From Nocardia concava NBRC 100430 (GTDB taxonomy: Bacteria > Actinomycetota > Actinomycetes > Mycobacteriales > Mycobacteriaceae): a stretch of DNA of 35,480 bases. The notes beneath the pieces are model-generated. The model searched no databases. It was not told the origin of the DNA and saw only the letters and a list, made by a program, of their open reading frames with translations. The position numbers were made by a program, and so were the translations under genes. The stretch spans positions 1-35,480 of the forward strand of contig NZ_BAFX01000190.1 of NCBI RefSeq assembly GCF_000308815.1. The letters run 5' to 3'. Positions 1 to 8,374 of this stretch are shown here, piece after piece; position 1 is the first letter of the stretch, and each line of letters opens with the position of its first letter.

Positions 1-162
1 GTTCTGCCGAACCTGCTGTTGCGTGGCGGCTCCGGCGGCGCGGTCCAGAGCCTCGCGTTCGGCGGCACCTCGGTGCTGATCGTGGTGAGCGTCGGCCTCG
101 ATACGGTCAAGCAGCTCGAGAGCCAGTTGATGAACAGGAACTACACCGGATTCCTGCGTTGA
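1..162 (+). CDS. secY: Protein translocase subunit SecY, C-terminal fragment
   Basis: The window opens inside this gene; only the last 53 codons are present. SecY is the pore-forming subunit of the Sec translocon in the cytoplasmic membrane. The visible residues end the last transmembrane helix with FGGTSVLIVV, followed by the very conserved tail VGLDTVKQLESQLMNRNYTGF. That tail matches the family C-terminus (GLDTxKQxxSQLxxRNYxGF). In most actinobacteria secY is followed by adk and map. Here a response-regulator gene follows at once, so this may be a second, accessory secY copy or a rearranged locus. The identity is clear from the tail; whether it is the housekeeping copy cannot be judged from this fragment. 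Confidence 0.85.
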   Translation, partial: VLPNLLLRGGSGGAVQSLAFGGTSVLIVVSVGLDTVKQLESQLMNRNYTGFLR

Positions 163-176
163 AGCAGACTGTGCAC

Positions 177-1031
177 ATGGCCACGACCACATCCCGGCAT
201 CCGTTGCTGTTGCGCCTGGTGTCCACGCTGGTGCTCGCGATCAGCGCCACCGTGCTTTCGGCGGGCAGCGCACACGCCGCCACCCCTGTCGTCGGTCGCA
301 GTGCCGCAGTGGGTTTCGACCCGGGCGCCGCGGATGTCGATCGGGTGGTCGAGCCGCGGGACACGACGATTTCGGTGCTGCTCGCCAACGATCAGCTCGT
401 GTTCCGCGCGGGCCTGCGGTCGGTCATCGAGACCCAGCCGGATCTGCGCTGCGTGGCGGAGGTGGGTGACGGCGCGGCCGCCATCCGCGAGATCCAGCGG
501 CTGCGACCGGATATCGCGATCCTCGATCTCGATATGCCGGGTCTGGGCGACCCGGACGCTGTCGATGCGGTTGCCGAACTCGGTGGCGCGAGCCGGATTC
601 TCGCGCTCGCCGCCGAGGACACCGACGAGAACCTCTACCGCGCACTACGTCTGGGGGCCAGTGGGTTCCTCACCAGAGCTCTACCGGCCGCGGACCTGGT
701 CTCGGCCATCCGCACCGCCGCATACCGCGATGCCCTGATCGACCCGCGCCTGACCCGCCGCCTGATCACGCGACTCACCCACGGCATCGAACCCTTCCCT
801 GCCGCACCCGAACTCGCGGCTCTGACTCCTCGCGAACATCAGGTCCTGCTACTGATGGCCAAGGCGCACACCAACCCCGAGATCGCCGCCGCGCTCGGGG
901 TCGGCGAGCAGACCGTCAAAACCCACGTCTCCAACGTGCTCGCCAAACTCGGCGTCCGCGACCGTGTGCAGGCCGTCGTCTACGCCCACACCCGCCGCAT
1001 CGTTCCCGCCGGCCCGTATCAACAGCTGTAG
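177..1031 (+). CDS. LuxR/NarL-type response regulator with signal-peptide-like N-terminus and degenerate receiver
   Basis: From ATG 177 the protein has 284 residues. A TTG at 159 in the same frame overlaps the secY stop, and an internal GTG at 345 would give a normal cytoplasmic regulator of about 228 residues. No start has a strong ribosome binding site. Residues 1-34 look like a signal peptide: arginines, a hydrophobic core (LVSTLVLAISATVLSAG) and a SAHA-A cleavage site. Residues 64-190 form a receiver domain with N71/D72 in the acidic pocket and phospho-acceptor D117. The usual Thr is A145 and the usual Lys is R167, so normal phosphorylation switching is doubtful. Residues 216-275 are a LuxR helix-turn-helix (LTPREHQVL...EIAAALGVGEQTVKTHVSNVLAKLG). 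An exported DNA-binding regulator makes no sense. Either translation starts internally or the front is a relic of a deleted secreted-protein gene fused in frame. Confidence 0.75.
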   Translation: MATTTSRHPLLLRLVSTLVLAISATVLSAGSAHAATPVVGRSAAVGFDPGAADVDRVVEPRDTTISVLLANDQLVFRAGLRSVIETQPDLRCVAEVGDGAAAIREIQRLRPDIAILDLDMPGLGDPDAVDAVAELGGASRILALAAEDTDENLYRALRLGASGFLTRALPAADLVSAIRTAAYRDALIDPRLTRRLITRLTHGIEPFPAAPELAALTPREHQVLLLMAKAHTNPEIAAALGVGEQTVKTHVSNVLAKLGVRDRVQAVVYAHTRRIVPAGPYQQL

Positions 1032-1045
1032 CGGTGCCCTGCGTT

Positions 1046-1435
1046 TCAGCCCGATCCCCGGACTCGGATCGCGGCGATCGCGACCGCGAGTTCGAGGCCC
1101 GAACCCACTGCTGCCCAAGCCAATAGCGCGGCAGGCGGGTTCGGATGCTGACCGGTACGGATCAAGATGACGTGTCCGGTCAGCATCACCAGGTTCATCC
1201 CGGCACCGAGGATCCAGGCGCGGACGGTCGGGCGGTTCCACAGGTGCCAGGCGCAGACCAGGCAGGCCAGCGTCAGCTCGGTCAGCAGGGCGAGCAGTGG
1301 GGAGGGGGCACACTCATGGCCTGACCCGAGGACTGCGTGCGGCAGGGCGGTGAGCACGGCCAGAACCGCGCCACACCGCCCTATCCTCACCGATCCAGAC
1401 AGACCGGACATGGCGGTTACGAGACCTGCCGTCAC
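1046..1435 (-). CDS. Small multi-pass membrane protein, unknown function
   Basis: A protein of 129 residues with about four hydrophobic segments (roughly residues 20-37, 46-66, 73-92 and 101-124), so an integral membrane protein. The GTG start at 1435 overlaps the TGA of the upstream copper amine oxidase (GTGA), which suggests translational coupling and a shared transcript. An alternative ATG lies at 1411. I do not recognise the family. Its 3' end converges on the response-regulator gene with a gap of 14 bases. A role alongside the amine oxidase, for example in export or copper handling, would be a guess: no Cys/His/Met-rich metal motif is evident. Confidence 0.55.
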   Translation of the reverse strand: MTAGLVTAMSGLSGSVRIGRCGAVLAVLTALPHAVLGSGHECAPSPLLALLTELTLACLVCAWHLWNRPTVRAWILGAGMNLVMLTGHVILIRTGQHPNPPAALLAWAAVGSGLELAVAIAAIRVRGSG

Positions 1436-3399
1436 TGCTCGCCGGGGTGGCAGCAGTGGGCGGCGCGGGATTCGGGGACGCCGAGGGCGGGGTTGCGGTC
1501 GAAGAAGCCGACCGGTTTGAGGGTGAAGCCGGCATAGTCGACGGGCATGACGGGCCAGTCCTCGAGGCGGGGGAAGTGGGTCAGGCCGAAGGTGTGCCAG
1601 AGGACGATGTCCTCGCCGTCGAGGCCGCGGTCGGCGGACTGGTAGGCGGGCAGGCCGTCGCCGCCGGGATGCTGGTTGACCAGATCGCCTGCGGGATAGC
1701 GCTCTTCGGGGTGGTAGCGGGTGACCCAGAGCTGATGGGTGGTGAAGGCGGCGCGGGCCGCGATGGAGGAGGCGGGGTCGGCCAGCAGGTTCGGCTGCTG
1801 TTGCGGGTAGAGGGCGTAGGCGGTGGGTGCGCCCATGCGGTTGGTGTGGTCGGTGCTGACGACGTGCCAGACCCTGCCGGTGGAGGCATCGGCGTCACGG
1901 GCGGCTCCGACCTCGCTGACGAGGCGGGTTGTCTTGGCACCGAAGGCGTTACCGTACGGGTTGTCCGGGCCGATGGGTACGCGCCGGACCTCGACTTCGT
2001 CCACCGCATTGGCGACCCCGTCCACCATCATGTCCAGCCGGGCGCTGAACAGATGCTGGTGATACGGCAGCCCCAGGCCGGGTGCGACCTCGCTCTGATA
2101 CGGCGAGCCCTCCGGCGGATAGGCGGCGCTGAAGGCGATCCCGGTGAGCTTGGCCTCGCATTCGATGGTGCCGTCGAGGTAGAGGTACCAGTAGAACCCG
2201 TAGTCGTAATTTCCGACCGTGGTGAAGAAGCTGATCACCAGCCGCCGCTGCCGCCGCACCTCGCTGACGCCGGTGAACAGGTCGGTGTGCTTCCACAGCG
2301 TCCCGTAGTCCTCTTCGTGCATGCAGATGGCGTTCTCGATGGTGCGCGGCATGCCGAGTTCGTCGCTGAGCACCGCGTCGAAGTAGTGGATCTCGCCGAG
2401 GCAGTCGCAACCCAGCCGCAGCGAGTTGGCGAACCGCCCGAAAAGGTATTCGCCGGTGTCGAAGTAGTTCTGCCAGAACCGGGTGGGTTGCGGATCGGCA
2501 TACGGCACCACCATTTCCGCGATCGATGCCCGATACATCACCGGCCGCTCGCGCTCGCCGTCGCGGAAGCTCAACTGCCGCAGGATGAGTCCCTCGCGGG
2601 CGTCGAAGCCGATGCGCAGCCGCCAGTTCGCCCAGGAAATGTGGTCGCCGTCGACGACGAAGCTGGGCCCCTCGGGCTGGGTGATCTCGATGGGCCGCAG
2701 GGTTTCGTTGCCGGGCAGGGCGATATCCGGGTCCTGGAAGTTGCCGTGCTCCTCGGGCACGTCGTAGACCCGATGGTCGATGAGCTGCAGCAGTTCGCCG
2801 GTGATGATGTCGACGTAGCCGCACAGCCCGTCCACCGGATGCGCCCACGGGTGGTCCTGCGGATGATCCTGGCGGAAGGCGAACACCCGGATGATGCGCC
2901 TGCCCTCCTCGCCGGGGATGTCGTAGTGCCCGGCCGAAAGCGGGACACAGACGGTCGCGGCGGGGTCCACGCCGCGCTTGCGCAGTGCGGCACACCAGGT
3001 TTCATTGTCGGCGAGCACGGTGCCGACCTTGGCGAATTCCTCCTCCAGGATCGGCACCTGACCTCGGCTCGCGTCGATGGGCGTATCGGCGCGAATCTCG
3101 CGCGCCGACAGCGACACCAGCAGGTCACGCGCGCCGCCGGAGGCGATGTCGAGCAGCAGCACCCGCGCCAGCCGTTCCGGCGGCGCCGCGGTGCGGGCGG
3201 CGTGCGCGAGCACCTGGGCCTTGTCCGGCTCGTTCAGCCCGACGTACACGAATCGCGTGGTGGCCCCGACGATTCCGGCCGCGACCAGCAACTCGCGGAC
3301 CACCGAGATCTCGTCGGCGGACAGGCTCTCCAGCACCCTGGTTTCGGTGGTCGCCCACGCGGAATCGGTGGCCGGAACGGATCTTTCGACAGTCGACAT
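1432..3399 (-). CDS. Copper-containing (TPQ) primary amine oxidase
   Basis: The enzyme oxidises primary amines to aldehydes, releasing ammonia and hydrogen peroxide. Its cofactor is topaquinone, made from a tyrosine in the chain. The 655 residues match the usual family length. The TPQ motif N-Y-D-Y is at residues 397-400 (Y398 becomes TPQ). The catalytic base is D314 in YFDTGEY, and the copper ligands are H447 and H449 (HQH) and H608 (LTHFPRLEDWPVMP). No signal peptide is visible, so it is probably cytoplasmic. A start at 3399 fits an AGGAG about eight bases upstream. It lies 27 bases after an amino-acid/amine permease on the same strand and overlaps a small membrane protein, which suggests an uptake-and-oxidation operon. 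The substrate (tyramine, phenylethylamine, histamine or another) cannot be told from sequence. Confidence 0.93.
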   Translation of the reverse strand: MSTVERSVPATDSAWATTETRVLESLSADEISVVRELLVAAGIVGATTRFVYVGLNEPDKAQVLAHAARTAAPPERLARVLLLDIASGGARDLLVSLSAREIRADTPIDASRGQVPILEEEFAKVGTVLADNETWCAALRKRGVDPAATVCVPLSAGHYDIPGEEGRRIIRVFAFRQDHPQDHPWAHPVDGLCGYVDIITGELLQLIDHRVYDVPEEHGNFQDPDIALPGNETLRPIEITQPEGPSFVVDGDHISWANWRLRIGFDAREGLILRQLSFRDGERERPVMYRASIAEMVVPYADPQPTRFWQNYFDTGEYLFGRFANSLRLGCDCLGEIHYFDAVLSDELGMPRTIENAICMHEEDYGTLWKHTDLFTGVSEVRRQRRLVISFFTTVGNYDYGFYWYLYLDGTIECEAKLTGIAFSAAYPPEGSPYQSEVAPGLGLPYHQHLFSARLDMMVDGVANAVDEVEVRRVPIGPDNPYGNAFGAKTTRLVSEVGAARDADASTGRVWHVVSTDHTNRMGAPTAYALYPQQQPNLLADPASSIAARAAFTTHQLWVTRYHPEERYPAGDLVNQHPGGDGLPAYQSADRGLDGEDIVLWHTFGLTHFPRLEDWPVMPVDYAGFTLKPVGFFDRNPALGVPESRAAHCCHPGEQ

Positions 3400-3426
3400 C
3401 GGAACAACTCCTGGTGAGAAGGGAAT

Positions 3427-4947
3427 TCAGGCGGCGATCGCGGTTGCGATGCCGTCGTAGGCGATTCGGTTGGTGCGGCGCAGCAGCAGCGCCTGGGCGA
3501 TCCCCGCGAGCGGGCACGCCGCGACCACGGCCAGCAGCACGCTCGCGGTGGTGGTCGAACCACCGATCAGGGTCGGGAAATTCGCCACGATCAGACCGGC
3601 GGCCGCGGCCAGGCCGATCAGGCCGAGCACGGGCGCGAGGCGGGTGTGCCAGAACCGGGTGTCGATGCGGGTGCGCGCGAAGTACACGAGCACCGCCGCG
3701 CACGTCCCCGCCATGAGCAGCGCCACCCCGAGACTGGCCACCCCGGAAAACCATGTGAACACCTGCAATTCCGGGTCCAGCCGGCAGGCGGCGAAGACGA
3801 TCAGCAAGACCGCCGCGGTCGCCGACTGCACCAGCGAGGACGCGTGCGGCGAACCGTGGCCGCCGTGCACGCGCGCCAATCCGCCCGGCAGCACACCCGT
3901 CGCGCCCATCGAATGCTGATAGCGCGCAATCACATTGTGGAACGACAGGACGCAGGCGAACAGGCTCGTCAGCAGCAGGACATTCACGGCGACCGCGCCG
4001 ACGGTGCCGAGATAGCGCTGGGCGGTGTTCACGATCAGCCCGGAGGGATCCGAGGCGGCCGCGTCGACGATGCCGTCGGTCCCCCATGCCATCACCAGCG
4101 CCCACGTCCCGAAGGTGTAGAAGACGCCGATTGACAGGACCGCGCCGTAGGTGGCGCGCGGAATGGTGCGGGCCGGGTCGCGAGCCTCGTCGCGGAAGAC
4201 GGCCGTGGCCTCGAAGCCGATGAAGCCCGCGATGGCCATCATCAGACCCAATCCGGGCGAACCGGACATGACTGTGGAGGGTGAGAACGGTTGCAGCGTC
4301 AGGCCCGTCGCTCCCCCGCGCGCCATCACCACGACCGCGAGGATCAGCACGATGCCGACCTCGGCGATCAGCGCCAGACCCAGCACCTTGGAGCTGAATT
4401 CGATGTGGCGGTAGCCGAGTACGCCGACGATCGCGGCCACCGCCAGGGCGTAGAGGTACCAGGGCAGTTCGGGCCCACCGATTTTCACCACCGAGCGACG
4501 CAGCGCCGCACCGAGGAATCCGTACACCGCGACCTGCACCATGGTGTAGGTCAGCAGCGCCAGATAGGCCGCACCCAAGCCGAGCGGGCGGCCCAGTCCG
4601 TAGCCGATGTAGGTGAAGAACGCGCCCGCCTTGGGCACATGGCGGCTCATGGCGCTCAGCCCGACCGAGAACAGCAGCAGCACAACGGCGGACACCACGA
4701 ACATGGCCGGGAAGCCCGCACCGTTGCCGATCAGGATGGCGATGGGTGCGGCCCCGCCGATCACGGTCAATGGCGCGGCGGCCGCCACCACCATGAAGAC
4801 GATCGCACCCGCACCGAGCCTTCCGGTCAGCCCGGCCGGTGCTGCGGCCGAGGCGCCGGCCGGCGGAGCCGTCGTGCTGCCGGGCGGGGCGCTGGCATTG
4901 CCGGGCAGGGCGGTGGCGCTGCCGTGAGAAGGAGATGTGGGGGCCAT
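3427..4947 (-). CDS. APC-superfamily amino acid/amine permease
   Basis: A protein of 506 residues with about twelve hydrophobic segments. The start is set by a strong ribosome binding site: GGAGGT six bases ahead of ATG 4947. The frame stays open upstream to 5085 but that extension has no such signal. The N-terminal tail of about 40 residues is rich in Pro, Ala and Ser and probably cytoplasmic. The core begins at LTGRLGAGAIVFMVVAAAAPLTVIGGAAP, a typical APC first-helix pattern. GFIGFEATAVFRDEARDPARTIPRA matches the conserved FxGFEaxaxxxEExxnPxrxIPrA motif of amino acid permeases. It is first in a minus-strand operon with the copper amine oxidase, so it probably imports an amine or amino acid for oxidation. 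That is inference from context. Confidence 0.88.
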   Translation of the reverse strand: MAPTSPSHGSATALPGNASAPPGSTTAPPAGASAAAPAGLTGRLGAGAIVFMVVAAAAPLTVIGGAAPIAILIGNGAGFPAMFVVSAVVLLLFSVGLSAMSRHVPKAGAFFTYIGYGLGRPLGLGAAYLALLTYTMVQVAVYGFLGAALRRSVVKIGGPELPWYLYALAVAAIVGVLGYRHIEFSSKVLGLALIAEVGIVLILAVVVMARGGATGLTLQPFSPSTVMSGSPGLGLMMAIAGFIGFEATAVFRDEARDPARTIPRATYGAVLSIGVFYTFGTWALVMAWGTDGIVDAAASDPSGLIVNTAQRYLGTVGAVAVNVLLLTSLFACVLSFHNVIARYQHSMGATGVLPGGLARVHGGHGSPHASSLVQSATAAVLLIVFAACRLDPELQVFTWFSGVASLGVALLMAGTCAAVLVYFARTRIDTRFWHTRLAPVLGLIGLAAAAGLIVANFPTLIGGSTTTASVLLAVVAACPLAGIAQALLLRRTNRIAYDGIATAIAA

Positions 4948-5142
4948 GATGCACCTCCGGGAGCGGGATGGGCGAACCCTCAACACTGTTGGCGCAGCGC
5001 TTTTCCCGGTCGTGACCCGGCGGTAAAGGTCATTGCCGCTGTGAATGAGACGCCGGAGCGCCGGGGGTGTCCCATTCGAGCTCACACAGCGATGACCTCA
5101 CCGAAACCAGTGCGACACACGGGATTCGTATTTTCCGAGCGT

Positions 5143-6645
5143 ATGACCCGTCGCACCAGCGCCCTGGATCGGGCGATCGCCGATCCGCCCCCGGTTTCCG
5201 GGGTGTCGGACACCTCCCCCATGTCGGGTCTGCGCCGCCGCACGCTCGGATTCGCCGAGGTGCTGGTGCAATCGGTGTCGGCCATCGCTCCGGGCGCGGC
5301 CGCCGCCACCGTCCCGGGCCTGCTGGTCGGGGTGGCCGGGGACGGCGCGCTGTGGGCGGCCATCGCGGGTGCGGCATTGACGCTGCCGGTGGCGGCGGCG
5401 GTCAACCAGTTCACCAAGCGGGTCAGCACGGCCGGGTCGCTGTACACCTTCACCGCCAAGGGGCTCGGCGCGGGCTGGGCCCTGTTGTCGGGCGTCGGCC
5501 TGATCCTCGGCTACGCGTTCATCGCCATGTACTCGCTGGCCAATATCGCGCCGCACGTGGCGAATGTGCTGGCGGCCCTGGGTTTCGGCGCGGCCTCGAG
5601 CCCGCTGCTGCCGCCGCTGTGCGTCCTCACGGCCGGGCTGCTGTGCACGGTGGTGATGCTGCGCGGGGTGCGGGTGTCGGCGCGGTTGAGCCTGCTGGTG
5701 GAGTCAGTGGCGGTCGCGATACTGCTGGCGCTGATCACGGCGCTGTGGTTCGGGCAGGGACGGGTGATCGCGCCAGAACTGCTGTTGCCCAGGCATGTTT
5801 CGATTCCGGGTCTGGTGGTGGGCGTGGTCATCGCGATCACCGCGTTCGTGGGGTTCGAGAGCGCTGCCTCGCTGTCGGTCGAGGCCCGGCGGCCGTTCGC
5901 GACCGTGCCGCGGGTGCTGGTGTGGTCGCCGATCGCGACCGGCGTGCTCGTGGTGGCCGCGACGGCGGTGCAGGCCACCGGTTTCCGGCTGGCCGGGGTG
6001 ACGCCCGGGACGGCGTCGGTGCCGGTGGACGCGCTGTCGTCGTACTACCGGGTGGGGTGGATCTCCCCGATCCTGGACTGCGGTGTCACCGCGTCGTTCT
6101 TCGCGTGCGCGCTGGCCTCGTCCACGGCGCTGGTGCGGGTGCTGTTGAGCATGGGCATCGACGGCGTCCTGCCCGCCGCCCTGAGCCGAACCCATCCGGC
6201 CTGGCGCACACCGCATGTCGCGATCGGGGCGTCGATGCCGATCGTGATCGCGGTCCCGCTGCTCATGCTCGCGACCGGCGCCGGTGTGGGCCGGACGGCG
6301 GGGGTGCTGCTGGTGGTGTCGGCGGGCGGTTATGTGCTGGCGTACCTGCTGGTGTGCCTGGCGGTGCCGCTGTTCCTGTGGCGCATAGGCGAACTCACCC
6401 CGGCCCCGGTCGCGCTGGCGCTGGTCACCGCGGGCGGACTGTCCGGCTGCCTGACGGTGTTCCTGGCCACCGAGTGGGCCGGTACCCGCGCGGTCGGGGT
6501 CTGGCTGTTCATACTCGCACTGGTGGCGGGCACGACGATCTCCTGGCGACTGCGCCGGCGGCTGCCCGCCCTCGGCACCCACGACATTCCGATCGGCTCG
6601 GAGGTCCTGGGTGGTTCCGGCGTGCTCGGCGGGAGCGGCAGGTGA
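5143..6645 (+). CDS. APC-superfamily amino acid permease (second copy, divergent)
   Basis: A protein of 500 residues with about twelve membrane helices. The core starts at LRRRTLGFAEVLVQSVSAIAPGAAA, and FVGFESAASLSVEARRPFATVPRVL is the APC signature region. The start is uncertain: ATG 5143 is chosen, ATG 5092 and ATG 5221 are in frame, and none has a clear Shine-Dalgarno sequence, so a leaderless transcript is possible. It diverges from the other APC permease across a gap of about 195 bases that must hold both promoters. The next gene, an IclR-type regulator, overlaps its stop (GTGA). The two permeases are not close copies of each other, so they may carry different substrates of the same pathway. 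Confidence 0.86.
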   Translation: MTRRTSALDRAIADPPPVSGVSDTSPMSGLRRRTLGFAEVLVQSVSAIAPGAAAATVPGLLVGVAGDGALWAAIAGAALTLPVAAAVNQFTKRVSTAGSLYTFTAKGLGAGWALLSGVGLILGYAFIAMYSLANIAPHVANVLAALGFGAASSPLLPPLCVLTAGLLCTVVMLRGVRVSARLSLLVESVAVAILLALITALWFGQGRVIAPELLLPRHVSIPGLVVGVVIAITAFVGFESAASLSVEARRPFATVPRVLVWSPIATGVLVVAATAVQATGFRLAGVTPGTASVPVDALSSYYRVGWISPILDCGVTASFFACALASSTALVRVLLSMGIDGVLPAALSRTHPAWRTPHVAIGASMPIVIAVPLLMLATGAGVGRTAGVLLVVSAGGYVLAYLLVCLAVPLFLWRIGELTPAPVALALVTAGGLSGCLTVFLATEWAGTRAVGVWLFILALVAGTTISWRLRRRLPALGTHDIPIGSEVLGGSGVLGGSGR

Positions 6646-7343
6646 GTCCTCCACGCGGCATCGAGCATCCGGGCGAAATCGGCGGGCGGCAACCGAAAGC
6701 CGTGCTCAGCGCGCTGGTGGTGCTGGAGGAGGTCGCCGCCTGCGGTCCCGGTGTGACCGCCCGCGAGATCAGCCGCAATCTGGGCATGCCCCGCGCCACC
6801 GCGTATCGGCTGCTGAATCTGCTGGTGCAGCAGGAGTATCTGGTCCGCACGCCCGATCTGACCGGATTCGCCCTGGGCAGCAAGGTCACCGAACTGGCCG
6901 GTATGGCCGCTCCCCCGGCGCTTGCCGACTCGACACTCGACGTGCTCGACCAGTTGCGGCGCGGGCTGCGCGCGGGCATCCATCTCGCCGGGTATCACCG
7001 CACCGGCACCCCACGGCCACGGGTCCGCATCCTCGATGCAGATCCGGACTTCCCGATCGAGAATCCGCGGCTCATCACCGGCGATCTCACCGTCTCCGCG
7101 ATCGGCCGCCTGGCCCTAGCCGAAACCGATTCCGCCGCAAGGGCTCGCGGCTATGCCGTGCAGGTCGACGAATTGCGACCCGGCCACGGCTGCCTGGCAG
7201 TCCCGGTGCGCGATCGCCGGGGCATCCTGGTGGCCGGTCTCATCCTGTCCACCACCGCGGCCCGGCTGCGCGATCTGGATACCGCGCTGAGTCTGCTCGC
7301 ACCCGGGCGCGAACTGCTCGAAGCCCGGCTCAGCGACCGGTGA
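6642..7343 (+). CDS. IclR-like transcriptional regulator
   Basis: A protein of 233 residues. The GTG start at 6642 overlaps the permease stop as GTGA and has GGGAG upstream, so it is translationally coupled to the permease. The N-terminus (about residues 17-80) is an IclR-type winged helix: KAVLSALVVLEEVAACGPGVTAREISRNLGMPRATAYRLLNLLVQQEYLVR. The C-terminal part (about 100-230) resembles a shortened IclR effector-binding domain, ending RPGHGCLAVPVRDRRGILVAGLIL, where the family has a ligand-contacting strand. IclR proteins bind small aromatic or organic acids and control catabolic operons. Its position suggests control of the amine uptake/oxidation genes. Its last 14 bases overlap the end of the convergent Lrp-type gene. 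Confidence 0.82.
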   Translation: MSPPRGIEHPGEIGGRQPKAVLSALVVLEEVAACGPGVTAREISRNLGMPRATAYRLLNLLVQQEYLVRTPDLTGFALGSKVTELAGMAAPPALADSTLDVLDQLRRGLRAGIHLAGYHRTGTPRPRVRILDADPDFPIENPRLITGDLTVSAIGRLALAETDSAARARGYAVQVDELRPGHGCLAVPVRDRRGILVAGLILSTTAARLRDLDTALSLLAPGRELLEARLSDR

Positions 7344-8295
7344 GCGCGCCGCTCATGCGTTGCACGCCACTGGTTTTGAGCACGTCCACCACCAGTGAGG
7401 TGGCCACCGAATCCGCGCGGGTCACCCAGTCGGCGGTGGTGACCAGCTCGTAGAGGCTGCGCTTGTCGGGCACCGCGACATCGGCCACGATCTGGTGGTC
7501 GCCCATGATCGCCGCCGCGTACCGGACATATGGTGAATCCAGCAGCAACGCCCCGACCGCGTCCACGGCATCGGGGCGGGTCTTGATCCACAGCAGCGCC
7601 TGCACTCCCAGCCCGAGCGCCGCAGGGGCGACGATCGCGCGCACGTGCACCGTCCCGTCCCGGCGCAGCGCCTCCACCCGGCGGCGCGCGGTGGGCTCGG
7701 AAATGCCCGCGACGCGGGCGATCTCGTCGTAGGTGCGGCGGCCGTCCTCGGCCAGCGAGCGCACGATCAGCTGCTCCTCACGGGCCAGCCGTCGCGCCCC
7801 CGCACCGGTCGGTGACGGTGTGAGCGGCGGGAATTCGGCGAGCGCGGCCGCCTCGGTGTCGTCGAGCAGCGCGGGCCGCCATTCGTGCACGGTCCGGAAG
7901 TAGCGCAGCACCGGAAGCGTATTGCTCTCTACCAGGCCGGGGATGCCGGGCAGCTGTTGCAGCACCAGATCGGCGACTCGGTCTGGCAGACAGACGATTT
8001 CGGCGACGCAGTCCACCGCGCCGGTGAGCACGTAGCTGAAGACCGCGTCCGGCCGCTGCGCCAGCGTCCGCCCGCACACACCCGCCGTGCCGGGCGCGCA
8101 CCGCACCCGCACCAGTACCGCGTCCCCGCGCGGGGCGAGCGCGGTCACCGTGACCATGCCGCTGTCGAGCAGCCGGTTGCCGTGGCGGGCGACCGTGCGC
8201 TCGGGTTCGCCCAGGACGGCGGCGATCCGGCTCCAGGAGGCGCGGCCGTCGACTTGGAGGGCACCCACGATCCGACGGTCCAATTCATCCAGCAT
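7330..8295 (-). CDS. Tandem Lrp/AsnC-family transcriptional regulator
   Basis: A protein of 321 residues, twice the usual Lrp length, because it holds two Lrp units in one chain. The first starts LDELDRRIVGALQVDGRASWSRIAAVLGEPERTVARHGNRLLDSG (helix-turn-helix), followed by a RAM-like ligand domain to about residue 140. The second has REEQLIVRSLAEDGRRTYDEIARVAGISEPTARRRVEALRRDG (about residues 170-215) and a second ligand domain. Lrp/AsnC proteins sense amino acids or related compounds, which suits the neighbouring permeases, esterase and amidase. ATG 8295 has no clear ribosome binding site. The gene is divergent from the exported carboxylesterase over 79 bases, so it probably regulates that operon. 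Fused double-Lrp regulators are known in actinobacteria. Confidence 0.86.
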   Translation of the reverse strand: MLDELDRRIVGALQVDGRASWSRIAAVLGEPERTVARHGNRLLDSGMVTVTALAPRGDAVLVRVRCAPGTAGVCGRTLAQRPDAVFSYVLTGAVDCVAEIVCLPDRVADLVLQQLPGIPGLVESNTLPVLRYFRTVHEWRPALLDDTEAAALAEFPPLTPSPTGAGARRLAREEQLIVRSLAEDGRRTYDEIARVAGISEPTARRRVEALRRDGTVHVRAIVAPAALGLGVQALLWIKTRPDAVDAVGALLLDSPYVRYAAAIMGDHQIVADVAVPDKRSLYELVTTADWVTRADSVATSLVVDVLKTSGVQRMSGALTGR

Positions 8296-8374
8296 CGGCC
8301 AAGTATGCGGCCGATTCCGTCAGATCTCCCGGTGATCTTGTCCGAAATCTCGGCCACCGGGCACGGTGTGTCCC

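Noticed and set aside
1447..3417. A 656-codon open frame on the plus strand opposite the copper amine oxidase
   Set aside because: It is a mirror of the GC-rich codon bias of the real gene. The product is low-complexity (Gly, Val, Ala, Asp) with no recognisable domain, while the opposite strand has all amine oxidase active-site residues.
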